A stretch of 8,328 nt of DNA from Burkholderiales bacterium. Lineage in GTDB: Bacteria; Pseudomonadota; Gammaproteobacteria; Burkholderiales; SG8-39. The stretch covers positions 1-8,328 of the forward strand of contig JAICPQ010000116.1 in NCBI GenBank assembly GCA_025929745.1. The letters are read 5' to 3'. Positions 1 to 5,582 of the stretch are shown here, piece after piece. Numbering within the stretch: the stretch's first letter is position 1; each line of letters starts with the position of its first letter. Position numbers and translations under genes: made by a program. The notes beneath the pieces were generated by a model. The model did no database searches. It saw nothing but the letters and a program-made list of their open reading frames with translations, and was not told the DNA's origin.

Positions 1-93
1 GACGCCGAACATCCGCACGCCGAGCTCCCAGACGATGAGGAGCAGGAGAAAAACCGCGAGCGCGCCGCCGCGCTTACGCAACCAGCCGTTCAC
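1..93 (-). CDS. ABC transporter permease, N-terminal fragment (SsuC/TauC-like)
   Basis: Only the first 31 codons lie in the window; the rest runs off the left edge. The visible protein has a short basic N-terminus (NGWLRKRGG) followed by one hydrophobic helix (about residues 11-22) and then WELGVRMFGV. Helix 1 followed by a WEL..R.FG-type segment is typical of nitrate/sulfonate/taurine ABC permeases of the SsuC/TauC class, which form the membrane channel of an importer. The start is a GTG whose bases overlap the TGA stop of the cupin gene (GTGA at 93-90), so the two are very likely co-transcribed and translationally coupled. The family call rests on about 30 residues. Another membrane protein with a similar first helix cannot be excluded. 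Confidence 0.6.
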   Translation of the reverse strand, partial: MNGWLRKRGGALAVFLLLLIVWELGVRMFGV

Positions 94-509
94 GGCTCGA
101 AGGTCCCGTAGTCGGCGGGCATGTTGAGCTCGAGGAGCTCAAGGTCGCCAGAGCGCGCGATCACGTTGTGCGGCACGCCCGCGGGCTGCGACAGCGCGGA
201 GCCGGCGGTCACCGTGACCTCGCCCTCCACGCCCTCGAAGCGGAACGTGATCCAGCCTTTGAGGACGTAGATGAAGTGCGCCTGCATGTCGTGCCAGTGC
301 CAGCCGGTCGGCGAGAAATCGCCGCCGACGGCGCGGATGTGCCTCATGCCGAGCCTGCCGCCGGTCGCGGCGGCGAGCCCGAGGTCACGGTACTCGGAAC
401 CGGCGCGCAGGCCTTCTCGGTGGAACTTCGCGTCCTCGCCGCGCGCGAGCCGCAGCTCCGAGAGCGCTTCGGCAAGCGGTTTCGGGCCAGCGTACGCGGG
501 CTTTGCCAT
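90..509 (-). CDS. small single-domain cupin protein
   Basis: A 139-residue cupin (beta-barrel, usually metal-binding). Motif 1 is seen at residues 70-85 (GWHWHDMQAHFIYVLKG), giving His71 and His73, but His78 stands where the classic motif has Glu. Motif 2 lies at residues 103-115 with P109, G111 and His114. Four histidines could therefore form the metal site. Proteins of this general type often have another residue at the Glu position, so loss of metal binding is not implied. An upstream ATG at 563 would add 18 residues. I chose the ATG at 509 because a GGAG Shine-Dalgarno sits 8 bases before it and because the longer start would collide with the divergent gene's ATG. The gene is followed by an ABC permease in a GTGA overlap. 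Substrate and reaction are unknown; it may be a dioxygenase, an isomerase or a sensor-like binding protein. Confidence 0.85.
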   Translation of the reverse strand: MAKPAYAGPKPLAEALSELRLARGEDAKFHREGLRAGSEYRDLGLAAATGGRLGMRHIRAVGGDFSPTGWHWHDMQAHFIYVLKGWITFRFEGVEGEVTVTAGSALSQPAGVPHNVIARSGDLELLELNMPADYGTFEP

Positions 510-517
510 GCCAGGAA

Positions 518-521
518 CTCC
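518..521 (-). promoter_or_regulatory. Shine-Dalgarno GGAG that fixes the cupin start
   Basis: GGAG on the minus strand lies 8 bases upstream of the ATG at 509-507. No comparable site precedes the in-frame ATG at 563-561, so the shorter 139-residue cupin is preferred. Confidence 0.6.
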
Positions 522-543
522 ACACCGGGCGGGAGCTTGCCCA

Positions 544-549
544 TAAAAT
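544..549 (+). promoter_or_regulatory. candidate -10 hexamer TAAAAT before the LigI-like hydrolase
   Basis: TAAAAT matches the sigma-70 -10 consensus at 5 of 6 positions and is the most AT-rich spot in the 52-base divergent gap. Its expected start of transcription is near 556, only about 6 bases before the ATG at 562, and no Shine-Dalgarno is seen there. No good -35 is visible. The call is a pattern match only. Confidence 0.35.
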
Positions 550-561
550 CGGCTCGCGATC

Positions 562-1416
562 ATGAGCTACCACAACAATCCGACAGAACCGAAGCTCAAG
601 CTCCCCGCCGGCGCGTGCGACGCGCATTTCCACGTCTTCGGTCCGCGCGACAAGTTCCCGTACGCGAAGGACGCGCCCTACGTACCGGAGGTCGACGCGC
701 CGAAGGACGTGCTCATTGATCGGCACATGTTTCTTTCTATCGAGCGCGGTGTGGTGGTGCAGTCCGCCGCCCATGGCCTCGACAATTCGGCGGCGGCCGA
801 TCTCCTCGCCGAGAAGAAGGGAAGCTACGTCGGTGTGGCGCTCGTCCCGGTGAATGCGGACATGTCGCTTCTCAAGAAGCTGCACGAGCAGGGCTTCCGC
901 GGCGCGCGCTTTAATTATCTGCAGCATCTGGGTGGGGGGCCTGCGATGCCCGAGTTGATGAAGCTCGCCACCAAGCTCGCGGTGCTCAACTGGCACCTGC
1001 AGCTCCACGTCGAGAGCTCGATGATCGTGAAGATGACCCCCGAACTCAAGCTTTCGCCAGTGCCGGTGGTGATCGATCACATGGGACGCGTCGACGCCTC
1101 GCGCGGCCTCGACCAGCCGGGCTTCAGGCATCTTCTCAAGCTCATGGAGGACAAGCGCTTCTGGGTGAAAGTGAGCGGCCTCGAGCGCGCCTCGCGCCAG
1201 GGCTCACCCTATGCCGACGCCGTGCCCTTCGCGCGTAAGCTCGTCGCCGAGTTCGGCGATCGCGTGATCTGGGGCAGCGACTGGCCGCATCCGAACCTCG
1301 ATTCGATTCCCGACGACGGCGTGCTCGTCGACCTGATCGCGGAGTTCGCCAACGAGGCACAGCGCCAGGCACTCCTTGTCGACAACCCGATGAAGCTCTA
1401 CAAATTCCGCGCATGA
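562..1416 (+). CDS. amidohydrolase-2 family hydrolase, LigI-like (2-pyrone-4,6-dicarboxylate lactonase relative)
   Basis: A 284-residue TIM-barrel hydrolase, close in length to LigI, which opens the lactone ring of 2-pyrone-4,6-dicarboxylate in the protocatechuate 4,5-cleavage route. Visible landmarks are CDAHFHVFGP (His22, His24), RFN at 116-118, IDHMGR (His173, Arg176), KVSGLERASR at 203-212 and WGSDWPHPN with Asp240. These fit the active-site His, Arg and Asp positions of the LigI group. In LigI the segment after RFN carries a second substrate-binding Arg. Here the corresponding stretch is YLQHL, with His122 near that position, so the substrate may be a different lactone or cyclic acid. 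There is no signal peptide, so the enzyme is cytoplasmic. The stop overlaps the start of the Bug receptor (ATGA at 1413-1416), which suggests that the receptor may deliver this enzyme's substrate or its precursor. The family assignment is firm; the exact reaction is not. Confidence 0.85.
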   Translation: MSYHNNPTEPKLKLPAGACDAHFHVFGPRDKFPYAKDAPYVPEVDAPKDVLIDRHMFLSIERGVVVQSAAHGLDNSAAADLLAEKKGSYVGVALVPVNADMSLLKKLHEQGFRGARFNYLQHLGGGPAMPELMKLATKLAVLNWHLQLHVESSMIVKMTPELKLSPVPVVIDHMGRVDASRGLDQPGFRHLLKLMEDKRFWVKVSGLERASRQGSPYADAVPFARKLVAEFGDRVIWGSDWPHPNLDSIPDDGVLVDLIAEFANEAQRQALLVDNPMKLYKFRA

Positions 1417-2363
1417 AGCGACTGCTATTAGGCTTGATTTTTCTTCCCCTCCTGGCCTTCGGGCAGGCCTATCCGAACAAACCAGTCCGGCTCATCGTCG
1501 GCTTTCCGGCCGGAGGGCCTGCGGACATCTTCGGCCGCGCGCTCGCGCACGGCATGGCAAGCGAGCTGGGTCAGCCGGTCGTGGTGGAGAACATCGCGGG
1601 CGTCGGCGGCGTGCTCGGTGTCGATCGCGTGGCGAAATCCGCTCCCGACGGCTACACGCTCTGCATCAACAGCGCGTCACCGCTCGTTATCGCGCCCTAC
1701 TCGCTCACCAAGATTCCCTACGACGTAAAGAAGGACTTTGCCTTCGTCACGCTCGTGGTGCGCGTGCCGGAGGTCGTGGCGGTCCATCCGTCCGTTCCGG
1801 CGGGCACGCTGGCGGATCTCATCTCGTACGCAAGAGCGAATCCTGGCAAAGTGAACTTCGGCTCGGCCGGTAGCGGCAGCATTACCCACCTCGCGGGCGA
1901 GCTTCTCAAGGCCGAAGCGAAAGTCGATCTGGTCCACGTCCCGTATAAGGGCGCCGCCCCAGCCGTGAACGACCTGCTTGGCGGCCAGGTGCAGATGGGC
2001 ATCTTCGACGTGCCGGTGCTCCTCGCCCACATCCGCAGCGGCAAGCTGAAAGCGCTCGCCATCACGAGCGCGACGCGCGCGCCCTCGTTACCCGAAGTGC
2101 CCACGACTGGCGAGCTCAACTACCCGAACGTAAACTCGGACAACTGGTACGGGCTCATCATGGCCGCCGCGACGCCAGCCGACATCCAGCGGCGCGTTCA
2201 CAGCGCGGCGGTGGCCGCGCTCAAATCAAAAGCGGTGGAGGAGCAGTTCTCGAAGGTGGGCGGCATCGCTTCGCCCGGCTCGCCGCAGGAATACGCCAAA
2301 TTCATTGCGTCCGAGCAGACGAAGTGGTCGAAGATCGTGCAGGCGATCGGCTTCAAGGAGTAG
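1413..2363 (+). CDS. Bug/TctC family periplasmic solute receptor
   Basis: A 316-residue tripartite-tricarboxylate-type binding protein, the usual length for the family. Residues 1-19 form a Sec signal peptide (MKRLL, hydrophobic core, cleavage likely after FGQA). The mature protein begins YPNKPVRLIVGFPAGG, the standard Bug opening. FPAGGPADI at 31-39 carries the Asp loop that holds a ligand carboxylate through water. SAGSGSITHLAGE (151-163) and VHVPYKGAAPAVNDLLGG (175-191) are the other family landmarks. The protein should bind a carboxylate or similar small polar compound in the periplasm. No TctA or TctB membrane partners are in the window, so it is an orphan receptor, as is common in Bordetella and Cupriavidus-like genomes. 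It is translationally coupled to the LigI-like hydrolase. Its 3' end overlaps the convergent thioesterase by 11 bases. Confidence 0.93.
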   Translation: MKRLLLGLIFLPLLAFGQAYPNKPVRLIVGFPAGGPADIFGRALAHGMASELGQPVVVENIAGVGGVLGVDRVAKSAPDGYTLCINSASPLVIAPYSLTKIPYDVKKDFAFVTLVVRVPEVVAVHPSVPAGTLADLISYARANPGKVNFGSAGSGSITHLAGELLKAEAKVDLVHVPYKGAAPAVNDLLGGQVQMGIFDVPVLLAHIRSGKLKALAITSATRAPSLPEVPTTGELNYPNVNSDNWYGLIMAAATPADIQRRVHSAAVAALKSKAVEEQFSKVGGIASPGSPQEYAKFIASEQTKWSKIVQAIGFKE

Positions 2364-2769
2364 CGAGCGCCTCGAGCTTTCGCCGCATGTCGTCGGGGAG
2401 CGCGATGCCCTTGCGCTCCGTGGTGTCAAAGCACACTTCGACCGCCTTCTCCGTCGCACAATGCGTCATCGAATCCGCCTCGTAGAGGCGCAACTCGTAT
2501 GCGAAGCTCTTCGTCCCTACTTTGGTGAAGGCGCCGCGCACGAGCGCGAGCTGTCCGGCGGTGATCTCGTGATGGAAGTCGATGGTGAGCGTCACCATCA
2601 CCGTGCCGAGTCCGCGCTTGCGGATGTCGGCAAGCGAGATTCCCGCCATCGCGAGCATGTGCCAGCCGGCGTCGTCAAAGAACGCGGCGTAGTGGCGCAC
2701 GTTCATGTGGCCGTAGGTGTCGCAGTGCGCTGGCATCACCATCGTGCGCGAGAGGTCGATCCATTTCAT
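2353..2769 (-). CDS. acyl-CoA thioesterase, hotdog fold (4HBT type)
   Basis: A 138-residue single hotdog domain. The N-terminal block at residues 14-31 (AHCDTYGHMNVRHYAAFF) is the 4-hydroxybenzoyl-CoA thioesterase signature, with Asp17 in the catalytic position followed by GH.N. It is followed by the central helix and the strand VMVTLTIDFHHEI (57-69) with the usual strand layout. Members hydrolyse acyl-CoA or aryl-CoA thioesters in the cytoplasm. An upstream in-frame ATG at 2916 would add 49 low-complexity residues antisense to another gene. The ATG at 2769 puts the start directly before the fold, as in relatives, although no Shine-Dalgarno is evident. It is divergent from the small charged ORF and convergent with the Bug receptor, so it is probably a single-gene transcript. 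The substrate is unknown. Confidence 0.88.
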   Translation of the reverse strand: MKWIDLSRTMVMPAHCDTYGHMNVRHYAAFFDDAGWHMLAMAGISLADIRKRGLGTVMVTLTIDFHHEITAGQLALVRGAFTKVGTKSFAYELRLYEADSMTHCATEKAVEVCFDTTERKGIALPDDMRRKLEALATP

Positions 2770-2797
2770 ATGGGCATGATCATTGCGGCAGCCGGGC

Positions 2798-2941
2798 ATG
2801 AACCGCAAGCGAAATTCCGAAAAGCTCGAGCCGCAGGAACAGCCCATCGAGCCCGAGATGCAGAAAAGGCCCGATGAGGCCGAGCACAGTCGCGACCCGG
2901 CGACCGAGCCGCCCAAAGAGAAGCGGCGCGACGATCTCTAG
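2798..2941 (+). CDS. small highly charged hypothetical protein (47 residues)
   Basis: An ATG at 2798 opens a 47-codon frame ending in TAG at 2939-2941. The product is extremely polar, beginning MNRKRNSEKLEPQEQPIEPE and ending PPKEKRRDDL. It is rich in Glu, Lys, Arg, Pro and Asp, with almost no hydrophobic residues and no predicted membrane segment, and it is probably disordered. Third codon positions are mostly G or C, as in the neighbouring genes, which supports real coding. The opposite strand can also be read as a 64-residue hydrophobic frame, but that is the expected shadow of charged codons. No clear Shine-Dalgarno is visible. The stop lies 14 bases before the GTG of the aldolase, on the same strand, so it probably starts that transcript. 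I do not recognise a family and assign no function. An alternative is that this stretch is only a leader. Confidence 0.55.
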   Translation: MNRKRNSEKLEPQEQPIEPEMQKRPDEAEHSRDPATEPPKEKRRDDL

Positions 2942-2947
2942 GTAAAC

Positions 2948-2969
2948 TTCGGGCGGTGTTCCGCCCGAA
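2948..2969 (+). promoter_or_regulatory. perfect 9-bp hairpin covering the aldolase GTG start
   Basis: TTCGGGCGG (2948-2956) and CCGCCCGAA (2961-2969) are exact reverse complements separated by TGTT. The start codon GTG at 2956-2958 lies at the top of the stem and in the loop. The stem has 6 G-C pairs of 9, and no T-tract follows, so it is not a standard Rho-independent terminator. It could hide the start codon in the mRNA and be opened by ribosomes finishing the small ORF at 2941. The structure is read directly; the regulatory role is inference. Confidence 0.5.
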
Positions 2970-3738
2970 CGCACTGAAGCGGCGCCTCGCCGCGGGCCGG
3001 CGCGCGCTCGGCTGCTGGACCGTGCTGGGGAGCCCGCCGGTCATCGAGCTCCTCGCCTACTGCGGGTTCGACTATCTGTTGCTCGACCAGGAGCACGGCT
3101 TCGGCGAGCCTTCGGCGCTTCTGCATTCCCTGCAAGCGATGGCCGCCACGCCCAACTGCACCTCGGTCGTGCGCGTGCCATCCAATGATGCGCATTATCT
3201 GAAGCGCGTGCTCGACGCGGGCGTCGAAGGGGTGATGGTGCCGAACGTGGAAACGGCAGACGACGCGCGCGCCGTCGTGGCCGCGTGCCGCTACCCGCCC
3301 CGGGGCCGCCGCGGTTCCGCGCTCGGATCGGCGCGCGCTTCCGACTACGGGATTTCTTCAGCGAAATACAAGATCGAGGCAGCGAACGAGTTGCTGATCG
3401 TGGTGCAGATCGAGTCGCCGAAAGCGGTCGAGAACATCGGCGCGATCGCGGCGGTCGAAGGCATCGACGTCCTCTTCATCGGTCCGCACGATCTCTCGGG
3501 TACCGTCGGGCAGCTCGGCGACCTTAAGCACCCGGAAGTCGCGAAACTCATCGCGCGCGCCGAGGAAGCGATCACGAAAAGCGGCAAGCCGATGGGCACC
3601 GTGCCGCATCCCGGCACCACGTGGCGCGAGATGTTCCAGCGCGGCTACCAGATGATCAACGCGGGGAGCGACGTCGGGCGTCTGCGCGACGCGGCGCTCG
3701 CCGATATCAAGGAGTTCCGTAGTGTTTACCCTGAATAG
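2956..3738 (+). CDS. HpcH/HpaI family class II (metal-dependent) aldolase
   Basis: A 260-residue (beta/alpha)8 aldolase of the HpaI group, which cleaves 2-keto-4-hydroxy acids to pyruvate (or a related 2-keto acid) and an aldehyde using a divalent metal. All key residues are present with HpaI-like spacing: His47 in LLLDQEHG (general base), Arg73 in VVRVPS (pyruvate carboxylate), Glu153 in QIESP and Asp179 in IGPHDLSG (metal ligands, 26 apart as in HpaI). No signal peptide is seen, so it is cytoplasmic. The start is GTG. The N-terminus FRPNALKRRLAAGRRALGCW aligns with the family opening, so no later start is likely, although only a weak AGGT at 2940-2943 could act as a ribosome site. The start codon sits inside a perfect hairpin. 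The 3' end overlaps the RraA-like gene by 17 bases. The exact aldol substrate cannot be told from sequence. Confidence 0.9.
   Translation: MFRPNALKRRLAAGRRALGCWTVLGSPPVIELLAYCGFDYLLLDQEHGFGEPSALLHSLQAMAATPNCTSVVRVPSNDAHYLKRVLDAGVEGVMVPNVETADDARAVVAACRYPPRGRRGSALGSARASDYGISSAKYKIEAANELLIVVQIESPKAVENIGAIAAVEGIDVLFIGPHDLSGTVGQLGDLKHPEVAKLIARAEEAITKSGKPMGTVPHPGTTWREMFQRGYQMINAGSDVGRLRDAALADIKEFRSVYPE
3709..3714 (+). promoter_or_regulatory. Shine-Dalgarno AAGGAG for the RraA-like gene
   Basis: AAGGAG lies inside the end of the aldolase gene, 7 bases before the GTG at 3722. This near-ideal spacing supports the GTG start and a 17-base overlap between the two reading frames. Confidence 0.7.
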
Positions 3739-4396
3739 CCTTCCACCACCCCTGGAGGCGCAGCTCGTCGCGAAGTTGCTGAAAGCCGAGCCCGCGACCA
3801 TCGGCCACTTCCGAAACACCGGCTTCATGGACCCGGCGATCCGTGCGATGCAGTCCGACGTGCGCATCGCCGGCCCGGCGGTCACGGTACGCGCGCCGGG
3901 CATGGACGGCACGATCGTCGGCTACGCGCTCGGACAAGTGCGGCGCGGCGACGTGCTCGTCATCGACCGCGCGGGCGACCACCGCCACGCCGCGTTTGGC
4001 GGGCTGGTCGCCTATGCGTGCAAGGTGGCGGAAATCGCCGGCGTAATCATCGACGGCATGGCGACCGACATCGGCGAGGTGCGCAAGTACGGCGTGCCGC
4101 TTTGGTGCCGCGGGCTCTCGGCCGTCACGACGAAGCGCATCGGCCTCGCGGGCGAGTTCTGCGTGCCGGTCAGTTGCGGCGGCGTCTCCGTGCATCCGGG
4201 CGACATCATCATCGCGGATGAATGCGGCATCGTCGTGCTGCCTCGTGCGGAGGCGGAGGGCGCGGCCGAGCGGGCCATCGGCATGCAGGACGCCGAAGTC
4301 AATTCGCGCAAGCGCCTCGACTCGGGCGAAAAGCTGCCCGATATCTCAGGCGCGACGAAAGTGCTTCAAGACGCGATGGCTAAGCAGAAGAGCTAG
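3722..4396 (+). CDS. RraA-like family protein (HMG/CHA aldolase relative) with altered catalytic Arg
   Basis: A 224-residue protein of the RraA / 4-hydroxy-4-methyl-2-oxoglutarate (HMG) aldolase fold. Landmarks are AGPAVTVRAPG (50-60), GDVLVIDRAGD (76-86), AAFGGLVAYACKVAEIAGVIIDG (90-112) and YGVPLWCRG (123-131), plus VHPGDIIIADECGIVVLP near the C-terminus. Aldolase members carry an Arg-Asp pair just after the GVIIDG segment: Arg binds the pyruvyl group and Asp positions the metal. Here that stretch is MATDIGE, so Asp116 is kept but Thr115 replaces the Arg. It is therefore doubtful that this is a classic HMG/CHA aldolase; a different lyase, decarboxylase or binding role is possible. It overlaps the HpcH/HpaI aldolase upstream by 17 bases and has its own strong ribosome site, so the two are made together and may act in sequence. 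Its 3' end overlaps the convergent M20 gene by 17 bases. Confidence 0.85.
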   Translation: MFTLNSLPPPLEAQLVAKLLKAEPATIGHFRNTGFMDPAIRAMQSDVRIAGPAVTVRAPGMDGTIVGYALGQVRRGDVLVIDRAGDHRHAAFGGLVAYACKVAEIAGVIIDGMATDIGEVRKYGVPLWCRGLSAVTTKRIGLAGEFCVPVSCGGVSVHPGDIIIADECGIVVLPRAEAEGAAERAIGMQDAEVNSRKRLDSGEKLPDISGATKVLQDAMAKQKS

Positions 4397-5567
4397 CAAG
4401 ATCGAGAGCCGCGCGCGCGACGACGCGCACGCCGATCGGAATCGCGAGCTCGTTGCAGTCGTAGTTGGCGCGATGGATCGCGGTATCGAGGCCGTCGATC
4501 TTCGAGCCGATGCGCAGGTGCGCCGCCGGGACTTTCTCGGCGAACCACGCGAAATCCTCGCTGCCCATCGAAGGCTCGGGCAGCTCGAGCACGTTGTCCG
4601 CTCCGAGCTCGTTGCGCGCGCTGGAAAGAAGCTTTGCGAGCACGTCCTTGTTGTTCCTGAGCGCCGGCGCGACTCGGTCCCACTTGAGCTCGTAATCGAT
4701 GCGCATGCCGAGCTTCATGCCCTCGAGCATGCGGCGCATCGCGGCTTCGATCTTCTCGGAAAGCCCGGCCTCCATGGTGCGCACGATGCCCTTCAAGTGC
4801 GCGGTGCCGGCGATGACGTTGCGCGCGGTGCCGGCGTGGAACTCGCCCACGGTCACGACCGCCGGCGATAGCGGCTTCACCTCGCGGCTTACGATCGTCT
4901 GAAGTTGAGAAACGAAGTACGCGCCCGCGGCGAGCGCATCGACCGCAAGGTGCGGATGCGCGCCGTGACCATCGCGGCCCTTGAGCACCACATCGAACGC
5001 GTCGGCCGACGACATCACCGCCTCGGCGTTGTAGCCGACCTTGCCCGCCGGCACGGCCGGCCAGTTGTGATAGCCGAGGATCAAATCCATCTTCGGATCG
5101 TCGAGCGCACCGTCGGCGATCATCGCGCGCGCGCCGGAGAGCGTTTCCTCGGCCGGCTGGAAGATGAACTTCACCTTGCCGTGCAGCGAATCGCGCATTT
5201 CGGCGAGCGCGACCGCCGCGCCGAGCGCGATCACGGTGTGCACATCGTGCCCGCACGCGTGCATCTTTCCCGCCACTTTGGAGGCGAATGGCAGTCCGGT
5301 CTGCTCGTGGATCGGCAGCGCGTCCATATCGGCGCGGATGCCGATCGTCGGCCCCGGCTTCGCGCCCTCCACCATCGCGATCACGCCGGTCTTGCCGATG
5401 CCGGTGCGCGCGGCGATCTTGTGCTTGCCGAGAAACGCCGTGACCGCTTTCGCCGTCTCGTGCTCCTCGAACGCGAGCTCGGGATGCTGATGCAGCTGCT
5501 TGCGCAGCGCGACGAGGTCGGGAGTGAGACGGTCGGTGATCTGGGCGAGGCGCGTGTCGGAGGGCAT
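4380..5567 (-). CDS. M20 family amidohydrolase (hippuricase / N-acyl amino acid hydrolase type)
   Basis: A 395-residue M20D-type metallo-amidohydrolase at the usual length. Metal and catalytic landmarks are GIRADMDALPI (76-86), HACGHD with Cys105 and His107, QPAEE with Glu140/Glu141, GYHNWP with His167, and AIHRANYD with His365. GHGAHPH (200-206) belongs to the lid/dimerisation domain, and MGSEDFAWF (334-342) is the family signature before the C-terminus. Enzymes of this kind cleave amide bonds of N-acyl amino acids, hippurate, IAA-amino acid conjugates or similar compounds in the cytoplasm. The frame stays open upstream to 5882, but that part is antisense to the dioxygenase. Relatives begin as here, about 20 residues before the LRKQLHQHPEL motif. 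It is divergent from the dioxygenase with a 15-base gap and has no Shine-Dalgarno. The natural substrate is not deducible. Confidence 0.92.
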   Translation of the reverse strand: MPSDTRLAQITDRLTPDLVALRKQLHQHPELAFEEHETAKAVTAFLGKHKIAARTGIGKTGVIAMVEGAKPGPTIGIRADMDALPIHEQTGLPFASKVAGKMHACGHDVHTVIALGAAVALAEMRDSLHGKVKFIFQPAEETLSGARAMIADGALDDPKMDLILGYHNWPAVPAGKVGYNAEAVMSSADAFDVVLKGRDGHGAHPHLAVDALAAGAYFVSQLQTIVSREVKPLSPAVVTVGEFHAGTARNVIAGTAHLKGIVRTMEAGLSEKIEAAMRRMLEGMKLGMRIDYELKWDRVAPALRNNKDVLAKLLSSARNELGADNVLELPEPSMGSEDFAWFAEKVPAAHLRIGSKIDGLDTAIHRANYDCNELAIPIGVRVVARAALDLASSSA

Positions 5568-5573
5568 GACAGA

Positions 5574-5579
5574 ATTATC
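5574..5579 (-). promoter_or_regulatory. candidate -10 hexamer GATAAT for the M20 gene
   Basis: On the minus strand GATAAT (5 of 6 to consensus) ends 6 bases before the ATG at 5567, so transcription would be expected to begin at or next to the A of the start codon, giving a leaderless message. A weak -35, TTGCAG (5603-5598), lies 18 bases upstream. The promoter occupies the whole 15-base gap and the first codons of the divergent dioxygenase. Confidence 0.4.
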
Positions 5580-5582
5580 CGA

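Noticed and set aside
510..563. Longer cupin start at the ATG on the minus strand at 563
   Set aside because: It would share the CATG with the divergent hydrolase start and has no ribosome site. The added 18 residues look like non-coding sequence, and the ATG at 509 has a good GGAG.
385..1131. 248-residue minus-strand frame opposite the hydrolase
   Set aside because: His/Arg-rich shadow of a well-conserved gene with full active-site motifs on the plus strand.
2305..2877. 190-residue plus-strand frame across the thioesterase
   Set aside because: Its composition (Arg/His/Ala rich, no domain) is that of an antisense shadow, whereas the minus strand encodes a complete hotdog domain.
2948..2969. 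Reading the hairpin as a Rho-independent terminator
   Set aside because: No T-run follows the stem on the plus strand, and the stem overlaps the start of a gene on the same strand.
2780..2974. 64-residue hydrophobic minus-strand frame that resembles a small membrane protein
   Set aside because: It is the complement of the charged small ORF, where Glu/Lys/Arg codons read as Leu/Phe-type codons. It also lacks a visible ribosome site and overlaps the aldolase start.
562..4396. Calling the locus a protocatechuate/gallate 4,5-cleavage (lig/gal) operon
   Set aside because: Ring-cleavage dioxygenase, hydratase and dehydrogenase genes are absent, and the LigI-like and RraA-like proteins differ at key arginines.
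4905..5582. Long open plus-strand frame running into the dioxygenase, giving a 514-residue fusion
   Set aside because: The first 226 residues are antisense to the M20 gene, which has all its metal ligands, and they are Arg/His-rich shadow sequence. The dioxygenase family N-terminus begins at 5583.
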